Both the position numbers and the translations under genes were made by a program. Source: Pseudomonas monteilii NBRC 103158 = DSM 14164 (GTDB lineage: Bacteria > Pseudomonadota > Gammaproteobacteria > Pseudomonadales > Pseudomonadaceae). From it: DNA of 64,000 bases. Location of the stretch: positions 62,001-126,000 of the forward strand of contig NZ_BBIS01000010.1 of the NCBI RefSeq assembly GCF_000730605.1, read 5' to 3'. A model generated the notes under the pieces. The model did no database searches and was not told the DNA's origin. It saw nothing but the letters and a program-made list of their open reading frames with translations. Of the stretch, positions 28,534-37,241 are shown one piece after another. Position 1 is the first letter of the stretch, and each line of letters opens with the position of its first letter.

Positions 28534-28918
28534 CTACTTTCCTGTACGACGGCATGTCCACGCCCCCTTCCGGATGACCAACTGGGGGCCACCGAGGAAG
28601 GGGAGGTGTTGAGCCTTGTAGAACTGGAGCTGGCGGTAAAACCATGTATCCGGGCGGCCGCGTTTCATCTTCCGGAGGATCCGGCTTGCCACGGTCAAGC
28701 CCAGAGCTCCACCTACAAGAGCGCAAGCGATGAAGAGAGCTGGGTTGCCGAACAAGAACGACACGGGGATGCCCAGAATCACCCCGGCCCCCCCCACAAG
28801 CACCGACCGTTCCCCACATTTCATCCGCAGTGAGACCTCCCATGACGATGGGCTGCCTATTAAGGTTGTGGGGAAGGAAATCGAGCGTTCCATCCTTCAG
28901 GTAAGTGGTCTCAGCCAT
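28534..28918 (-). pseudogene. Small T4SS membrane protein (TIGR03750 type), frameshifted
   Basis: The N terminus MAETTYLKDGTLDFLPHNLN and continuation RQPIVMGGLTADEMW lie in one frame. The membrane part GAGVILGIPVSFLFGNPALF and the tail KRGRPDTWFYRQLQFYKAQ lie in another. They join at a run of eight C residues on the plus strand (28788–28795). With seven, the gene reads through as 127 residues with normal family spacing. The family is a TraL-like subunit needed for conjugation. Either the ICE is transfer-defective or the eighth C is an error. Confidence 0.82.
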
Positions 28919-28931
28919 GTCGCATCACCAG

Positions 28932-29282
28932 TTAGAGGACGCCAGTAGCTTTGGTGACCATGAAGATGCCGACGCCGATCAGGCAGATCCCGACCACAGC
29001 GGTGAGCCCCAGGTCTCGCCACTTTTTCTTGCCCTCATGGATATCGTGGTAAACGCCGTAGGCATGGGAGGCGACCCCCACCATCATGGCTCCGAGCAGG
29101 AAGAGGCCGATCAGCATGAAACCGTCGTAACCGTAGTTCTGGATGGTTTGCAGCCAGCTGGTTCCCTCGCCGCGTGTAGGGGCTTGTGCTCCTGGTAATG
29201 CGGCAGCGGCAATGATGGGGTTCAGGCCCATAATCAATGCGGCGGCGCCGGTGAGTGACTTGGTGATGGTGCGGATTGACAT
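28932..29282 (-). CDS. ICE membrane protein, TIGR03745 type
   Basis: A 116-residue protein with a signal or membrane segment at the N terminus and two further hydrophobic segments (GFMLIGLFLLGAMMVGVAS and LGLTAVVGICLIGVGIFMV). Size and order match the pilin-like or membrane subunits of MPF-G systems (TIGR03745). It starts 15 bases after the preceding small membrane protein. Confidence 0.85.
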   Translation of the reverse strand: MSIRTITKSLTGAAALIMGLNPIIAAAALPGAQAPTRGEGTSWLQTIQNYGYDGFMLIGLFLLGAMMVGVASHAYGVYHDIHEGKKKWRDLGLTAVVGICLIGVGIFMVTKATGVL

Positions 29283-29297
29283 CGGTTAGCTCCTTGG

Positions 29298-29537
29298 CTA
29301 GCTGAGAACGAGTGTGGCGAGGATCAGCAGCAGGACGATGACCTTGACGGTCGATGCGGCTGCAATGTTTCTGTCGATGTTCTGAGTCGCCCAGCCCCGG
29401 TAGATGCTGTACAGCGCCCAGGCACCCCACAGGGTCGACAGTGCGATGACGGTGCCTACGAACAGCACGGTGCTGGCCTGGGGGGTGACGCCGCTTGCAG
29501 CGTTGAAAGCTGCGACTTGAGTGCCGCTCATGCTCAT
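29298..29537 (-). CDS. ICE membrane protein, PFL_4701 family
   Basis: A 79-residue protein with two hydrophobic segments (STVLFVGTVIALSTLWGAWAL and VKVIVLLLILATLVLS). Size and sequence style match the PFL_4701 family (TIGR03758) of integrating conjugative elements. ATG 29531 is an alternative start. It overlaps the RAQPRD gene stop by four bases. Confidence 0.85.
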   Translation of the reverse strand: MSMSGTQVAAFNAASGVTPQASTVLFVGTVIALSTLWGAWALYSIYRGWATQNIDRNIAAASTVKVIVLLLILATLVLS

Positions 29538-29890
29538 GGCATCCGCCCGCCGGTGAGGGTGTATTTCCCAGCCAGCTCTGCCGGATCTCGCGGCTGTGCG
29601 CGACTTGGGGTCAGGTACTCTTGCAGGCCCTGACGAACGCGCTGGATGTCGCCAGCCAGACGTTCATAGTCGAAGTAGTAGCGCTGGCCAGGTTCGCTGG
29701 CGATTGTGGCGCTGCGCCGCGCCGAGTCCTCCAGCGCGTTCAACTGCCGGATCATCACCTCGATGTTGGCCTGTTCTGATGCTCCGGCCGCCTGAGCGCT
29801 CGGTATTAGTGAAAAGCCGCCGCTGACGCTGATCAGCGCGCCAAGCAGGATTCGGCGAGGAGATACAAGGAGGAGGGATGGCTTGTTCAC
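29534..29890 (-). CDS. RAQPRD-family ICE protein
   Basis: A 118-residue exported protein with the eponymous motif (SRAQPRDPAELAGKY) near its C terminus and a signal peptide ending SAQAAG. The family (TIGR01690) occurs only in conjugative elements and is of unknown biochemical role. The start at GTG 29890 fits the signal peptide but has no clear SD; the frame is open further upstream without family similarity. It is the first gene of this part of the operon. Confidence 0.8.
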   Translation of the reverse strand: MNKPSLLLVSPRRILLGALISVSGGFSLIPSAQAAGASEQANIEVMIRQLNALEDSARRSATIASEPGQRYYFDYERLAGDIQRVRQGLQEYLTPSRAQPRDPAELAGKYTLTGGRMP

Positions 29891-30125
29891 GGCTGGGCTC
29901 TGGGGCAACTGACTGTGGGCGTCAGAATGCCGAGACCAGGTGGAGGGGCGCCTCAAGAAATACTTATCTGAGGTCCGTAGAATTTTTTCTCTAAGCCGGT
30001 CACGCTTTGGTGAAGTGGATTGATCCACTTTGGTAGGGCGATTGAACGGCCCAGACCGATTACAATGAGCCGAAGTTAAGCCAAGGAGTAGGCATACGGG
30101 AAAAACTGATCTGTGGGGGAGTCTT

Positions 30126-30341
30126 ATGCCGCGGAAAACCACCAACTCGCCGGCGTTTGAAGCTTGGGTATCGGACTTTCTGGGTGCCCGTTTCCGAGAT
30201 GAAGGTTGCTACGACAAAGCGGTTTTGGCCGCCGAGATGCTGCAGCACCGACGAGAGGTGAGCTCAGTGGAGCTGGTCGAGATGGTCAGGAGGGCCAACG
30301 CCATGTTGGCCCTACTCCCAGGACATGATCATGAAGCTTAA
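30126..30341 (+). CDS. Small hypothetical protein
   Basis: A 71-residue, probably helical protein (MPRKTTNSPAFEAWVSDFLGARF) on the plus strand, against the direction of the T4SS genes. GGGGGAG lies upstream of ATG 30126. I do not recognise it. It sits between the RAQPRD gene and the DUF4177-like gene and is transcribed toward the latter. Confidence 0.6.
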   Translation: MPRKTTNSPAFEAWVSDFLGARFRDEGCYDKAVLAAEMLQHRREVSSVELVEMVRRANAMLALLPGHDHEA

Positions 30342-30354
30342 AGCGCCTGATTGG

Positions 30355-30663
30355 TCAGGCTACTGACTCGCGTTTGAAAAAGAGCAGATATCCGACCGGC
30401 ATTGGGAACCCGTAGGACCAGGCCTGGGCATTTTGATTGCCCACTTTGATCTCGCCCCGGCACACTGGCTGGGTGCTGACGAGTTCCCAGCCTTCGGCTC
30501 CGAGCTCGAGCATCTTCTTCTGCAGTTGCTCCTCTTCTGCCAAAAGAGACGCAACATCGGGCTCAAGCGTCTGTTCTGTGCTCTTGAATATCCAAGCGCC
30601 GCTAGTCGCGTTTTTGAATGGGATAGCGACATACTCAGCGCGGTGTTCGAATTTCTTGCTCAT
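30355..30663 (-). CDS. DUF4177-like small protein
   Basis: A 102-residue soluble protein with the segment MLELGAEGWELVSTQPV, typical of DUF4177-like proteins of unknown function. It lies 18 bases downstream of the UvrD-like helicase gene in the same direction. Confidence 0.65.
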   Translation of the reverse strand: MSKKFEHRAEYVAIPFKNATSGAWIFKSTEQTLEPDVASLLAEEEQLQKKMLELGAEGWELVSTQPVCRGEIKVGNQNAQAWSYGFPMPVGYLLFFKRESVA

Positions 30664-30681
30664 AGTGACTCCTTTATTTAA

Positions 30682-32151
30682 TCAGCCGCGCGCTTGACGC
30701 GCTCCTGGGGCGAGAGCGTCCACATAGCGTTCCATGATGGACAGCACCAGACTGTTGATGGCGAGGATCTTCATCGCCCGGGTGACGGCCACGTACAGAA
30801 GGTTCAATTCATCATCTCGTCGACCTGGATCGATATCAGGTGAGAGCGGGTCCGACGTGAAGTCGTCGAAGAGCCCGACGAAATCCCACTCCAGGCCTTT
30901 CGACTTGTGGGCAGAGGTGAGGGTGATAGTTGCATCTAGCTCTTGGTCCACAGTGCATGAGCGCAGGGCCAAGATTCGCTGAGGCAGATCCGGATACATG
31001 TTGATGATCTTGATCGATCGGATCATCTCGCTGTCCTGGCTAACCTCGGCGATTTCCACGTACTGGCCATAGTCTCGGTAGTCACGGAGCAGCTTTTTGT
31101 TCTGGACCAGATCGCGCTGTTGGCGACTGAAATAGAACAGGTCCTCGAGGTCGCGTACTGAATAGCTATCGATGCCGCCAACCCAGTAGATTTTGGGCTT
31201 CTCGGTGACCAGGCAAAGTGCGTTTTCAATCACCCCGATAACGGTCCGATGAATGTATGTCCTGTGCGGCAGCCCGACCGGCAGCGCCTTCTTCACCAGT
31301 GTCTTCTCGCCCAGTCCCTGCAGCTTCCTGGTTTCTCCCTTGTAGGACAGGATGATGTTAGCGACATGGGCGACTGCAGGCCCAAATCTGAAGCTCTGGG
31401 TCAGGTAGTGCTTCTCAGCCCCGGCCATCCAGCTGGCATTTAGAGCGTCTTCCGCCCCTCGAAAGCGATAGATCTGCTGGTGACGATCACCCACGGCCAC
31501 CTTGCGAATACGCTGAATGCGTACAATGTCAGCGATGACGGGGTTTACGTCCTGTCCCTCATCGAGCAGGACACAGTCGAAGCGCTGGCTCAGGTCGGGT
31601 TTGCTCAACTGGTACAGCTTCAGGTATCCGTCATGCGTGATCTGCACCGCTGTGTCCTGCAGGTCAGTCATGCGCTTCCAGATGCTCATCGCTGCTACCA
31701 GCGCCTGGTTCAGGTAGCGCTCCTGGGCGGAGGTCAGCATCGGGCGGTCACGAAACCGTGGAAAGTGGCAGCGCTCGATCAGGTCGTCGGCGCTGGCCAT
31801 ATAGTTGTTGAGGGTGGTTAGCACGTCCCTGACCAGCTCCCAGTCCTGCGTATCAAGCGCTCGGGCGATATCGGTCAGTCGCAAGTTGTTGGTCTGCTTA
31901 TGGCTGAACTGTGTGCCATAGACGGCGTAGGCCAGGCCGTGCGCAGTTTTGTTCACCACGTTGCGCGGAAATCGGCCACGCGCGGCGATCTCGACCGACT
32001 TGTTGTAACAGAGATAGAGAATCCGCAGGCGGGAGTGGTGTTGCGCATAGCCCACCAACGTTGTGGTCTTGCCACTGCCAGCGCCGGCTTGGATAAGGAG
32101 TTTCGGGGCCTCCGACTCGATGATTGGCGACTGCTCGTGTGTCCATTGCAT
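30682..32151 (-). CDS. UvrD/Rep-like superfamily 1 helicase
   Basis: A 489-residue ATP-dependent DNA helicase. Motifs in order: Walker A IQAGAGSGKTTTLV (near residue 25), motif II LLDEGQD, motif III VGDRHQQIYRFRGA, motif V-like LTSAHKSKGLEWDFVGL and motif VI LLYVAVTRAMK. It is compact compared with UvrD (about 720), resembling FBH1-like helicases. I prefer ATG 32151 (AGGAAG six bases upstream) over GTG 32166, which overlaps the previous stop. It sits within the T4SS operon, where a helicase is not expected. Confidence 0.88.
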   Translation of the reverse strand: MQWTHEQSPIIESEAPKLLIQAGAGSGKTTTLVGYAQHHSRLRILYLCYNKSVEIAARGRFPRNVVNKTAHGLAYAVYGTQFSHKQTNNLRLTDIARALDTQDWELVRDVLTTLNNYMASADDLIERCHFPRFRDRPMLTSAQERYLNQALVAAMSIWKRMTDLQDTAVQITHDGYLKLYQLSKPDLSQRFDCVLLDEGQDVNPVIADIVRIQRIRKVAVGDRHQQIYRFRGAEDALNASWMAGAEKHYLTQSFRFGPAVAHVANIILSYKGETRKLQGLGEKTLVKKALPVGLPHRTYIHRTVIGVIENALCLVTEKPKIYWVGGIDSYSVRDLEDLFYFSRQQRDLVQNKKLLRDYRDYGQYVEIAEVSQDSEMIRSIKIINMYPDLPQRILALRSCTVDQELDATITLTSAHKSKGLEWDFVGLFDDFTSDPLSPDIDPGRRDDELNLLYVAVTRAMKILAINSLVLSIMERYVDALAPGARQARG

Positions 32152-32162
32152 CGTTCTCTTCC

Positions 32163-32912
32163 TCACAAATACTTCTTGAAGCTCGCGGCCGTAATGCTCA
32201 CGGACACCCCGAGTAAGGCAGCGCAGGGGAGTAGTACCAGCATTGGGCTGATGCTGATCGGGAGCGCCAAGTAGAAAGTCCAGGGGAAAATGGCCAACGG
32301 CATCATCGTTGCCCGGGCCTTGTGGTACAGGTAGCTGGACTCCCGGCCGGCACCAAATTTACGGAGGTCTCGCCGCACCAGACCGTCGACCAGGCCTGTG
32401 AGTGCAGCCATGGCAAAAAGCGGTACCGTCATCAGCAGCACGACCAGGCGGACGCAAAACACCAGGACGGTGAACAGGGCGGCCAGGGCATAGTTCTGTA
32501 CCGTTGTGACGCTCTGCGCGGCCCAATAGCGCATGTCCAGCTCGTTGCGGGGACCGGCTTGAGCGATCGACTCCATGCCCTGGACCCAGCTAAGCATCCC
32601 GGTCTTCACGACCAGCCAGTCGTAAGCTTCAGTGACCAGCCAGGTCGCGGTGCGCCCGGGCTCTTGGACGACAGCGCTATGGACCAGGCCCTTGGATAAC
32701 CAGCCGACCTCGCTGACCAGCATTTGCTGACCGTGCCGCCACCCGGCCTCTGGCCAGAAGAAGTACAGGCATACCCAGTCGACCACGATGGCGAGGAACA
32801 GCGAGCTGAACATTACGCCGATGAAGGTAATCGGGAACCAGAAGATCTTGCTGAACAGCGATTCCTGTCGCTCTTGCTGCTGTTCGGCCTTCTTTGATAC
32901 GTCATCTGACAT
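32163..32912 (-). CDS. ICE membrane protein, PFL_4697 family
   Basis: A 249-residue inner-membrane protein with about four hydrophobic segments (for example FPITFIGVMFSSLFLAIVVDWVC and FCVRLVVLLMTVPLFAMAAL, plus two near the C terminus). Position beside the coupling protein and content match the PFL_4697 family (TIGR03747). It lies 10 bases after the coupling-protein gene. Confidence 0.84.
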   Translation of the reverse strand: MSDDVSKKAEQQQERQESLFSKIFWFPITFIGVMFSSLFLAIVVDWVCLYFFWPEAGWRHGQQMLVSEVGWLSKGLVHSAVVQEPGRTATWLVTEAYDWLVVKTGMLSWVQGMESIAQAGPRNELDMRYWAAQSVTTVQNYALAALFTVLVFCVRLVVLLMTVPLFAMAALTGLVDGLVRRDLRKFGAGRESSYLYHKARATMMPLAIFPWTFYLALPISISPMLVLLPCAALLGVSVSITAASFKKYL

Positions 32913-32922
32913 TGGCTACACC

Positions 32923-35139
32923 TCAAGCTGCATCATCGGTGGCCACCTGGCGGAAATCTTCAACCAGGTCTTCGGGCAAAGCTGATTTCAGCTCTTGATA
33001 GCCAGGGGCTTCCCACCAATCGTTCGAGGACGCTGCCGATCGCCGCATGCCGGCGGCCAGCTCCTGCAGGTTGCCGGGCATGACCTCGTCTGGGTCGTTC
33101 GCGGGGAGCGGCATGCGGATTTTCCACAGATTCCCACCTTCGATGAGCGCGAAGGCCTGTCCCTTCGGCAGTCCCACCACGTGGGCTGGCTCAATCATCG
33201 GCACACTCGCCAGCTGCACCTGGTCGTGCGAGCTTGAGGTGAACGCGGTTTTGCCGTTGACAGAGTCGTTCGCGCTGCTCGCCGGCGTGCTGTTGTAGAT
33301 CTGCACTTTTGGTAGCTGGTTGGTCAGCAGCTCAGCGGTCGCGGTTTCCCGAACACGCAACATGAATAGGTTGTTGAAGTTACCGATCACCTGGCCGGCT
33401 TTCGCCTTCGAGCCGATCTTCGCTTCGATATCACTCATCGTCTGGGTGTAGGCGGTGACCTGGATGCCGGCACCACCGGCCTTATTCACCATCGGGATGA
33501 ATTCGTCCCCGATGAGCTCGTTGAACTCGTCAGCGTGGAGGTTGATGCGTACCTTGCCCCCAGCCATATGTCCCGGCAGGCCGTCGTCGATGCCGTGCTT
33601 GTAAATGTGGCCTGCAACAGAGACCAAGTCACTGAACATCGAGTTGCCCACGGCCGCACTGACTTCGGTGTCGGATAGTGCATCGAGGCCAACATAGACC
33701 ACGGCGCGTTTTCGGATCACTTGCATCCAGTCGAAGATGGGACGCTCATCGGCGAGGTCCAGGTAGTCGGGGGCAAGCAGTTCAGCGATACGCCCAGTGG
33801 TGAGCTTCTCCAGGAGTGGCAGCAACGATGCGACGATCTTGTCGAAATAGGTCTTGTCGTAGCGGACAGCGCTGCGCAGGCCATCCATAACCGAATCGTT
33901 GATGCGCTTCTGGGTCAGGTACATGTCGATGGCCACCACGCGCAGCGGGCGGTCTTTCATGGCGAAAGACAGGTTCTTGCGATCGATCTTGCCTTCAAGT
34001 TCGACGATGGTTTGCCATGCCTTCGGATCATGTTCAGCGAAGTACTTCTGTGCGTACTCAATGAACAGCTCGTCGATATTGATGACGTGCCGGCGGATCT
34101 GCTCGTAGTCAGGGCGACGGCCGAGCGCGACAAGTGACTGGGCGATGATATTGACGAACCGCCAGGCGAACTCCCGGAATGCTGCAGAGTTACCCTCGCC
34201 GGAGAGCTGACCAGCGATGCGAGTGGCCACCTCACTGATTCGGCCGAAGCGGCCGATGGCGTTGTAGCGAGCGGAGATATCCGGCCATCCCAGATGAAAC
34301 ACGTAGAACTCGTCGAGGCGCCCGGCGCGCTTGCACTCGACGTACATGCGCTTGAGCAGATCGGCATCGCCCTTCGGATCGAAAACGATCACGACTTCGT
34401 GGTCGGCCTGTTCCTCTGCTCGCCGGCGCCGGCTCCATCGATGGGAGGTTTGGCTCCGTCGCCCCATGCGGACTCGCGGCCCGCGGCGATGCGTTCGGCG
34501 AATGTCCTGGGTGATGAACACTTCCGCCAGGCGAGTCTTGCCCACCCGTGTGGTGCCCAGGACCAGTGTGTGACCCACGCGCTCACCCAGAGGGAGACTG
34601 ACATTCTGCTCATCTGGTTCGATCCCGTGCAATCGGGGCAGGCCCCCCACCGGTGGGAGAGGTCGAGCGGGGTTCCAGTTGGAATCCCAACCAGTGAGTT
34701 TCGTGATCAGTTTCAGTGGGAAGGGGGCGAACTCCAGGCGTTCCTCCAGCCAGCGCGCCCGCTCATAAAGGTTCGTCGGTTCGACGTAGGCCGCGAACTG
34801 AGGGAGGTAGGTGTCGGCCAGGCGCTGTGTGTGCTTCTGAGTCCACCGGAACCCGCGTCCGATGAACAGGCGCTCGTTGCTGATCGGCATTTCAGCGCTA
34901 GCCATGGTGTAGTGGGGAAGTCGCCTGAGGTTCGCCTGGTACCTTAGGACCCTCCGCGCCTGCAGCAGCCGAATGGTGCCCAGGTAGATAAAACCCAGCG
35001 CGGCGACAATTCCAAATAGTGGGGTCAGCGCAAAAGCCCAGGGCGCGCCAATGCAAAGCGAAGCTGCCACATAGCAAACCGCAGTAGTGAAAAGCTCTAC
35101 TGGCGGCCGGAGCAGAGATTCAAGGGTGTAGGTCGCCAT
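32923..35139 (-). CDS. traD: Type IV coupling protein TraD
   Basis: A 738-residue membrane ATPase that brings the relaxase–DNA complex to the secretion channel. Two membrane helices occur near residues 15–60. Walker A (LVLGTTRVGKTRLAE) is near residue 193 and the Walker B region (INLHADEFNELIGD) near 540. A basic, Arg-rich insert follows the Walker A. The TraD family of ICEs (TIGR03743) has this length and order. Confidence 0.93.
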   Translation of the reverse strand: MATYTLESLLRPPVELFTTAVCYVAASLCIGAPWAFALTPLFGIVAALGFIYLGTIRLLQARRVLRYQANLRRLPHYTMASAEMPISNERLFIGRGFRWTQKHTQRLADTYLPQFAAYVEPTNLYERARWLEERLEFAPFPLKLITKLTGWDSNWNPARPLPPVGGLPRLHGIEPDEQNVSLPLGERVGHTLVLGTTRVGKTRLAEVFITQDIRRTHRRGPRVRMGRRSQTSHRWSRRRRAEEQADHEVVIVFDPKGDADLLKRMYVECKRAGRLDEFYVFHLGWPDISARYNAIGRFGRISEVATRIAGQLSGEGNSAAFREFAWRFVNIIAQSLVALGRRPDYEQIRRHVINIDELFIEYAQKYFAEHDPKAWQTIVELEGKIDRKNLSFAMKDRPLRVVAIDMYLTQKRINDSVMDGLRSAVRYDKTYFDKIVASLLPLLEKLTTGRIAELLAPDYLDLADERPIFDWMQVIRKRAVVYVGLDALSDTEVSAAVGNSMFSDLVSVAGHIYKHGIDDGLPGHMAGGKVRINLHADEFNELIGDEFIPMVNKAGGAGIQVTAYTQTMSDIEAKIGSKAKAGQVIGNFNNLFMLRVRETATAELLTNQLPKVQIYNSTPASSANDSVNGKTAFTSSSHDQVQLASVPMIEPAHVVGLPKGQAFALIEGGNLWKIRMPLPANDPDEVMPGNLQELAAGMRRSAASSNDWWEAPGYQELKSALPEDLVEDFRQVATDDAA

Positions 35140-35140
35140 C

Positions 35141-35398
35141 TCAAGTCCTCGCGGTGAATGTTATGGCGTCGACTTCCGCACGCGCTTGCTCAACCTGGTC
35201 CGGTGTCAGCCGTTCGGCCAGGCGCTGGGCGAATGCGTGTTCGTTGAGCTCGGAGATTCCTGTCAAGCGAGCACCGTACAGCTCGCTCACATGGCGAACC
35301 TGCTCGATCATTTGCTCCCGGCCGGGCCGGTGTAGGGGATGGCTGATGATCAGTGTGAACACTGGCGATAGTCGTGTTGGGCGCATACCGGTTCTCAC
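35141..35398 (-). CDS. Small hypothetical protein before traD
   Basis: An 85-residue soluble protein (PVFTLIISHPLHRPGREQMIEQVRHVSELYGARL by composition) ending one base before the traD start. Its start overlaps the upstream stop by four bases. I do not recognise a family, although short genes in this place are usual in this class of ICE. Confidence 0.72.
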   Translation of the reverse strand: MRTGMRPTRLSPVFTLIISHPLHRPGREQMIEQVRHVSELYGARLTGISELNEHAFAQRLAERLTPDQVEQARAEVDAITFTART

Positions 35399-35925
35399 TG
35401 CTGAAGGGTTGTAGCTGTGATCAGCACCGGGTAGTGCTGCAGCCCCAGGCGACCAGCAATATCGCTGGCAGGTACAGGCATCACCTGCAACCCAGGTGCC
35501 CAGCGGCGGATCTCTTGCAGTCGTGCAGCGTTGCTGACATTCACAGCAAGGCCTACTGCCTGCAGGCCTTGAAGTGCCGACAGCTTCTGCTTGAGCCAGG
35601 CCTGCGACGTTGGATCATCCCCAACGATGAACATCGGCTGCAGGCCTGCTGCGTTGATCACTCGTCCCTGTACTGGGCCGGGGCTCAGTTCTGGAGTCAA
35701 CACCGGAAATGCCCCGCCCGCCCGGACGCCAGTCACAACTGGGGTGGTGTGCGTGGGCTCGGGATCAATGTCTTGGTAGTAGGACAATGCGGATGAACCG
35801 CCACGGTCCTCCACCACGGTGAGCACCGCTTGCTGATCAGCATTGCTGGGCAGAGCCAGGCTGCTCACGATCGAGAAGGCCAGGGCCTGCACGACGTAGG
35901 ATCGCCAGGCGTGGGGATATGTCAT
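35395..35925 (-). CDS. ICE protein, PFL_4695 family
   Basis: A 176-residue exported protein with an N-terminal signal (ALAFSIVSSLALPSNA) and conserved segments SALSYYQDIDPEPTH and GRLGLQHYPVLITATTLQQ. This fits the PFL_4695 family (TIGR03765) of conjugative elements, of unknown detailed role. Its start overlaps the transglycosylase gene stop by four bases. Confidence 0.84.
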   Translation of the reverse strand: MTYPHAWRSYVVQALAFSIVSSLALPSNADQQAVLTVVEDRGGSSALSYYQDIDPEPTHTTPVVTGVRAGGAFPVLTPELSPGPVQGRVINAAGLQPMFIVGDDPTSQAWLKQKLSALQGLQAVGLAVNVSNAARLQEIRRWAPGLQVMPVPASDIAGRLGLQHYPVLITATTLQQ

Positions 35926-36482
35926 GGGGTCACTACCTCGAATTTGATGCCGGTGACCCGGCTAAGATGTTTCGTGAAATAGCTACGGTACTTCGCGGCC
36001 GGCGCCCCCCCGGCAGGGCGGTGATACCGCCCCGCAGCATCGATCCAGGTTCCACCCTTAGCCTTTTGTTCAGCCAGGATCTGAGCGGTCACCGCCAGGT
36101 TCTTGTATGGATCCAGGCCTTCGCAGGGATAGCGGTAGCGATGCCCGTTGTAGCGAATATTTGTTTGTCCCAGCCCCACATCGACCCGAGCGGGTCCAGC
36201 CTTAACAATCGCTATCATCAGAGCTTGGCAAGCGTCTGCTCGTGTGGCGAAGCGGTAGCCGGTTCCGGCCACATTCAACGTCCAGGGCCACGGCACAAGC
36301 TGCCCGCGCAATCGCGTCCCGCTTTCCTGCAGTGCCACCGAATAGAGCACAACGGGCGGGACCCCGTGTCTGATGCCGATCGCCTTGTAAGCTGCTGGCG
36401 GATCCTCTACACCCCATGCGTTGCCGGCGAGCAGAACCACCGACAGAACGTAGAGCCGCCACCCGCTCATTGACGACGCCAT
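35922..36482 (-). CDS. Lytic transglycosylase (T4SS-associated)
   Basis: A 186-residue exported protein with a signal peptide (ending NAWGVE) and an SLT domain: the catalytic Glu in YSVALQESGTRL, then GLGQTNIRYNGHRY and the C-terminal PYKNLAVTAQIL. It opens peptidoglycan for T4SS assembly. An AGGTGA site precedes ATG 36482; ATG 36470, overlapping the previous stop, is an alternative. Confidence 0.9.
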   Translation of the reverse strand: MASSMSGWRLYVLSVVLLAGNAWGVEDPPAAYKAIGIRHGVPPVVLYSVALQESGTRLRGQLVPWPWTLNVAGTGYRFATRADACQALMIAIVKAGPARVDVGLGQTNIRYNGHRYRYPCEGLDPYKNLAVTAQILAEQKAKGGTWIDAAGRYHRPAGGAPAAKYRSYFTKHLSRVTGIKFEVVTP

Positions 36483-37231
36483 GATCCATTCACCTGTGTT
36501 ACCGCGGCTGGCAGCGAGCCACCTAGCCCGAGGCGAACCCAGCGGCCCTGGTCATGATTCAGTGTGATCAGTCGGCTTTTAACGCTGGACGGGTCAATAC
36601 CCGCGAGAATTGCCCAGCGGCGGATCCTTTCATCGTCTTGCTGGCTGCCGACGAAATACAGATCAAACGGCGTCTGTGACGCCTGCAGCCGTTTGACCTG
36701 GTCGATGCAGGGTAGGCAGTCGTCTTTGACGAAGAGTGCCATGCGCCCGTTGCCCTCCAGAGCTGGGCCGCTCCCAGATCCGGCCTGGCCCGAAGGGGTG
36801 GTCGAAATCTCAATGGCTTTGATGCCTGGAAACAGGCGCTGGTACGCCTCGTCGTAGGCTCGCTGGTAGGCGAGCTCCCGATCGACTCGCTGGCGCTCTG
36901 CTTGGACCTGCAGCTCGGCGAACCGGCGTCGTTCGCTCTCTGATCGGGCCTCGATTCCCAGCGCGGTGAGAGGGTCAAGCCCTGGCGAATACACCCCCCG
37001 GGGTCCCTGCATTACCTCTTGATATCGTTCGAACTCCTTGGTGGTCAGGCCCCACTCCTGCGCGGCTCTATCATCGAGCTTGTTCTGGGACAGGGTGCTT
37101 TCGCTGGTGAGCTGTTGAACACTGGAGGCGGCCCCTCCAGCTGCGGAAGGAACCGGCGCGGCCTCAATGCCAATTGCGGTAAATGCGCAGGCGCAGGCGC
37201 AGGCGATGGCTCGAACGATCGGTAGATTCAT
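36467..37231 (-). CDS. ICE protein, PFL_4693 family
   Basis: A 254-residue exported protein with a signal peptide (ending GIEAAP), a charged helical region (about 75–150) and a thioredoxin-like C-terminal half with a CLPC motif (KDDCLPCIDQVKRLQ). This fits the PFL_4693 family (TIGR03759). With the DsbA-like protein it gives the element two thiol-active periplasmic proteins. Confidence 0.86.
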   Translation of the reverse strand: MNLPIVRAIACACACAFTAIGIEAAPVPSAAGGAASSVQQLTSESTLSQNKLDDRAAQEWGLTTKEFERYQEVMQGPRGVYSPGLDPLTALGIEARSESERRRFAELQVQAERQRVDRELAYQRAYDEAYQRLFPGIKAIEISTTPSGQAGSGSGPALEGNGRMALFVKDDCLPCIDQVKRLQASQTPFDLYFVGSQQDDERIRRWAILAGIDPSSVKSRLITLNHDQGRWVRLGLGGSLPAAVTQVNGSWRRQ

Positions 37232-37241
37232 GGTGTTTTAC

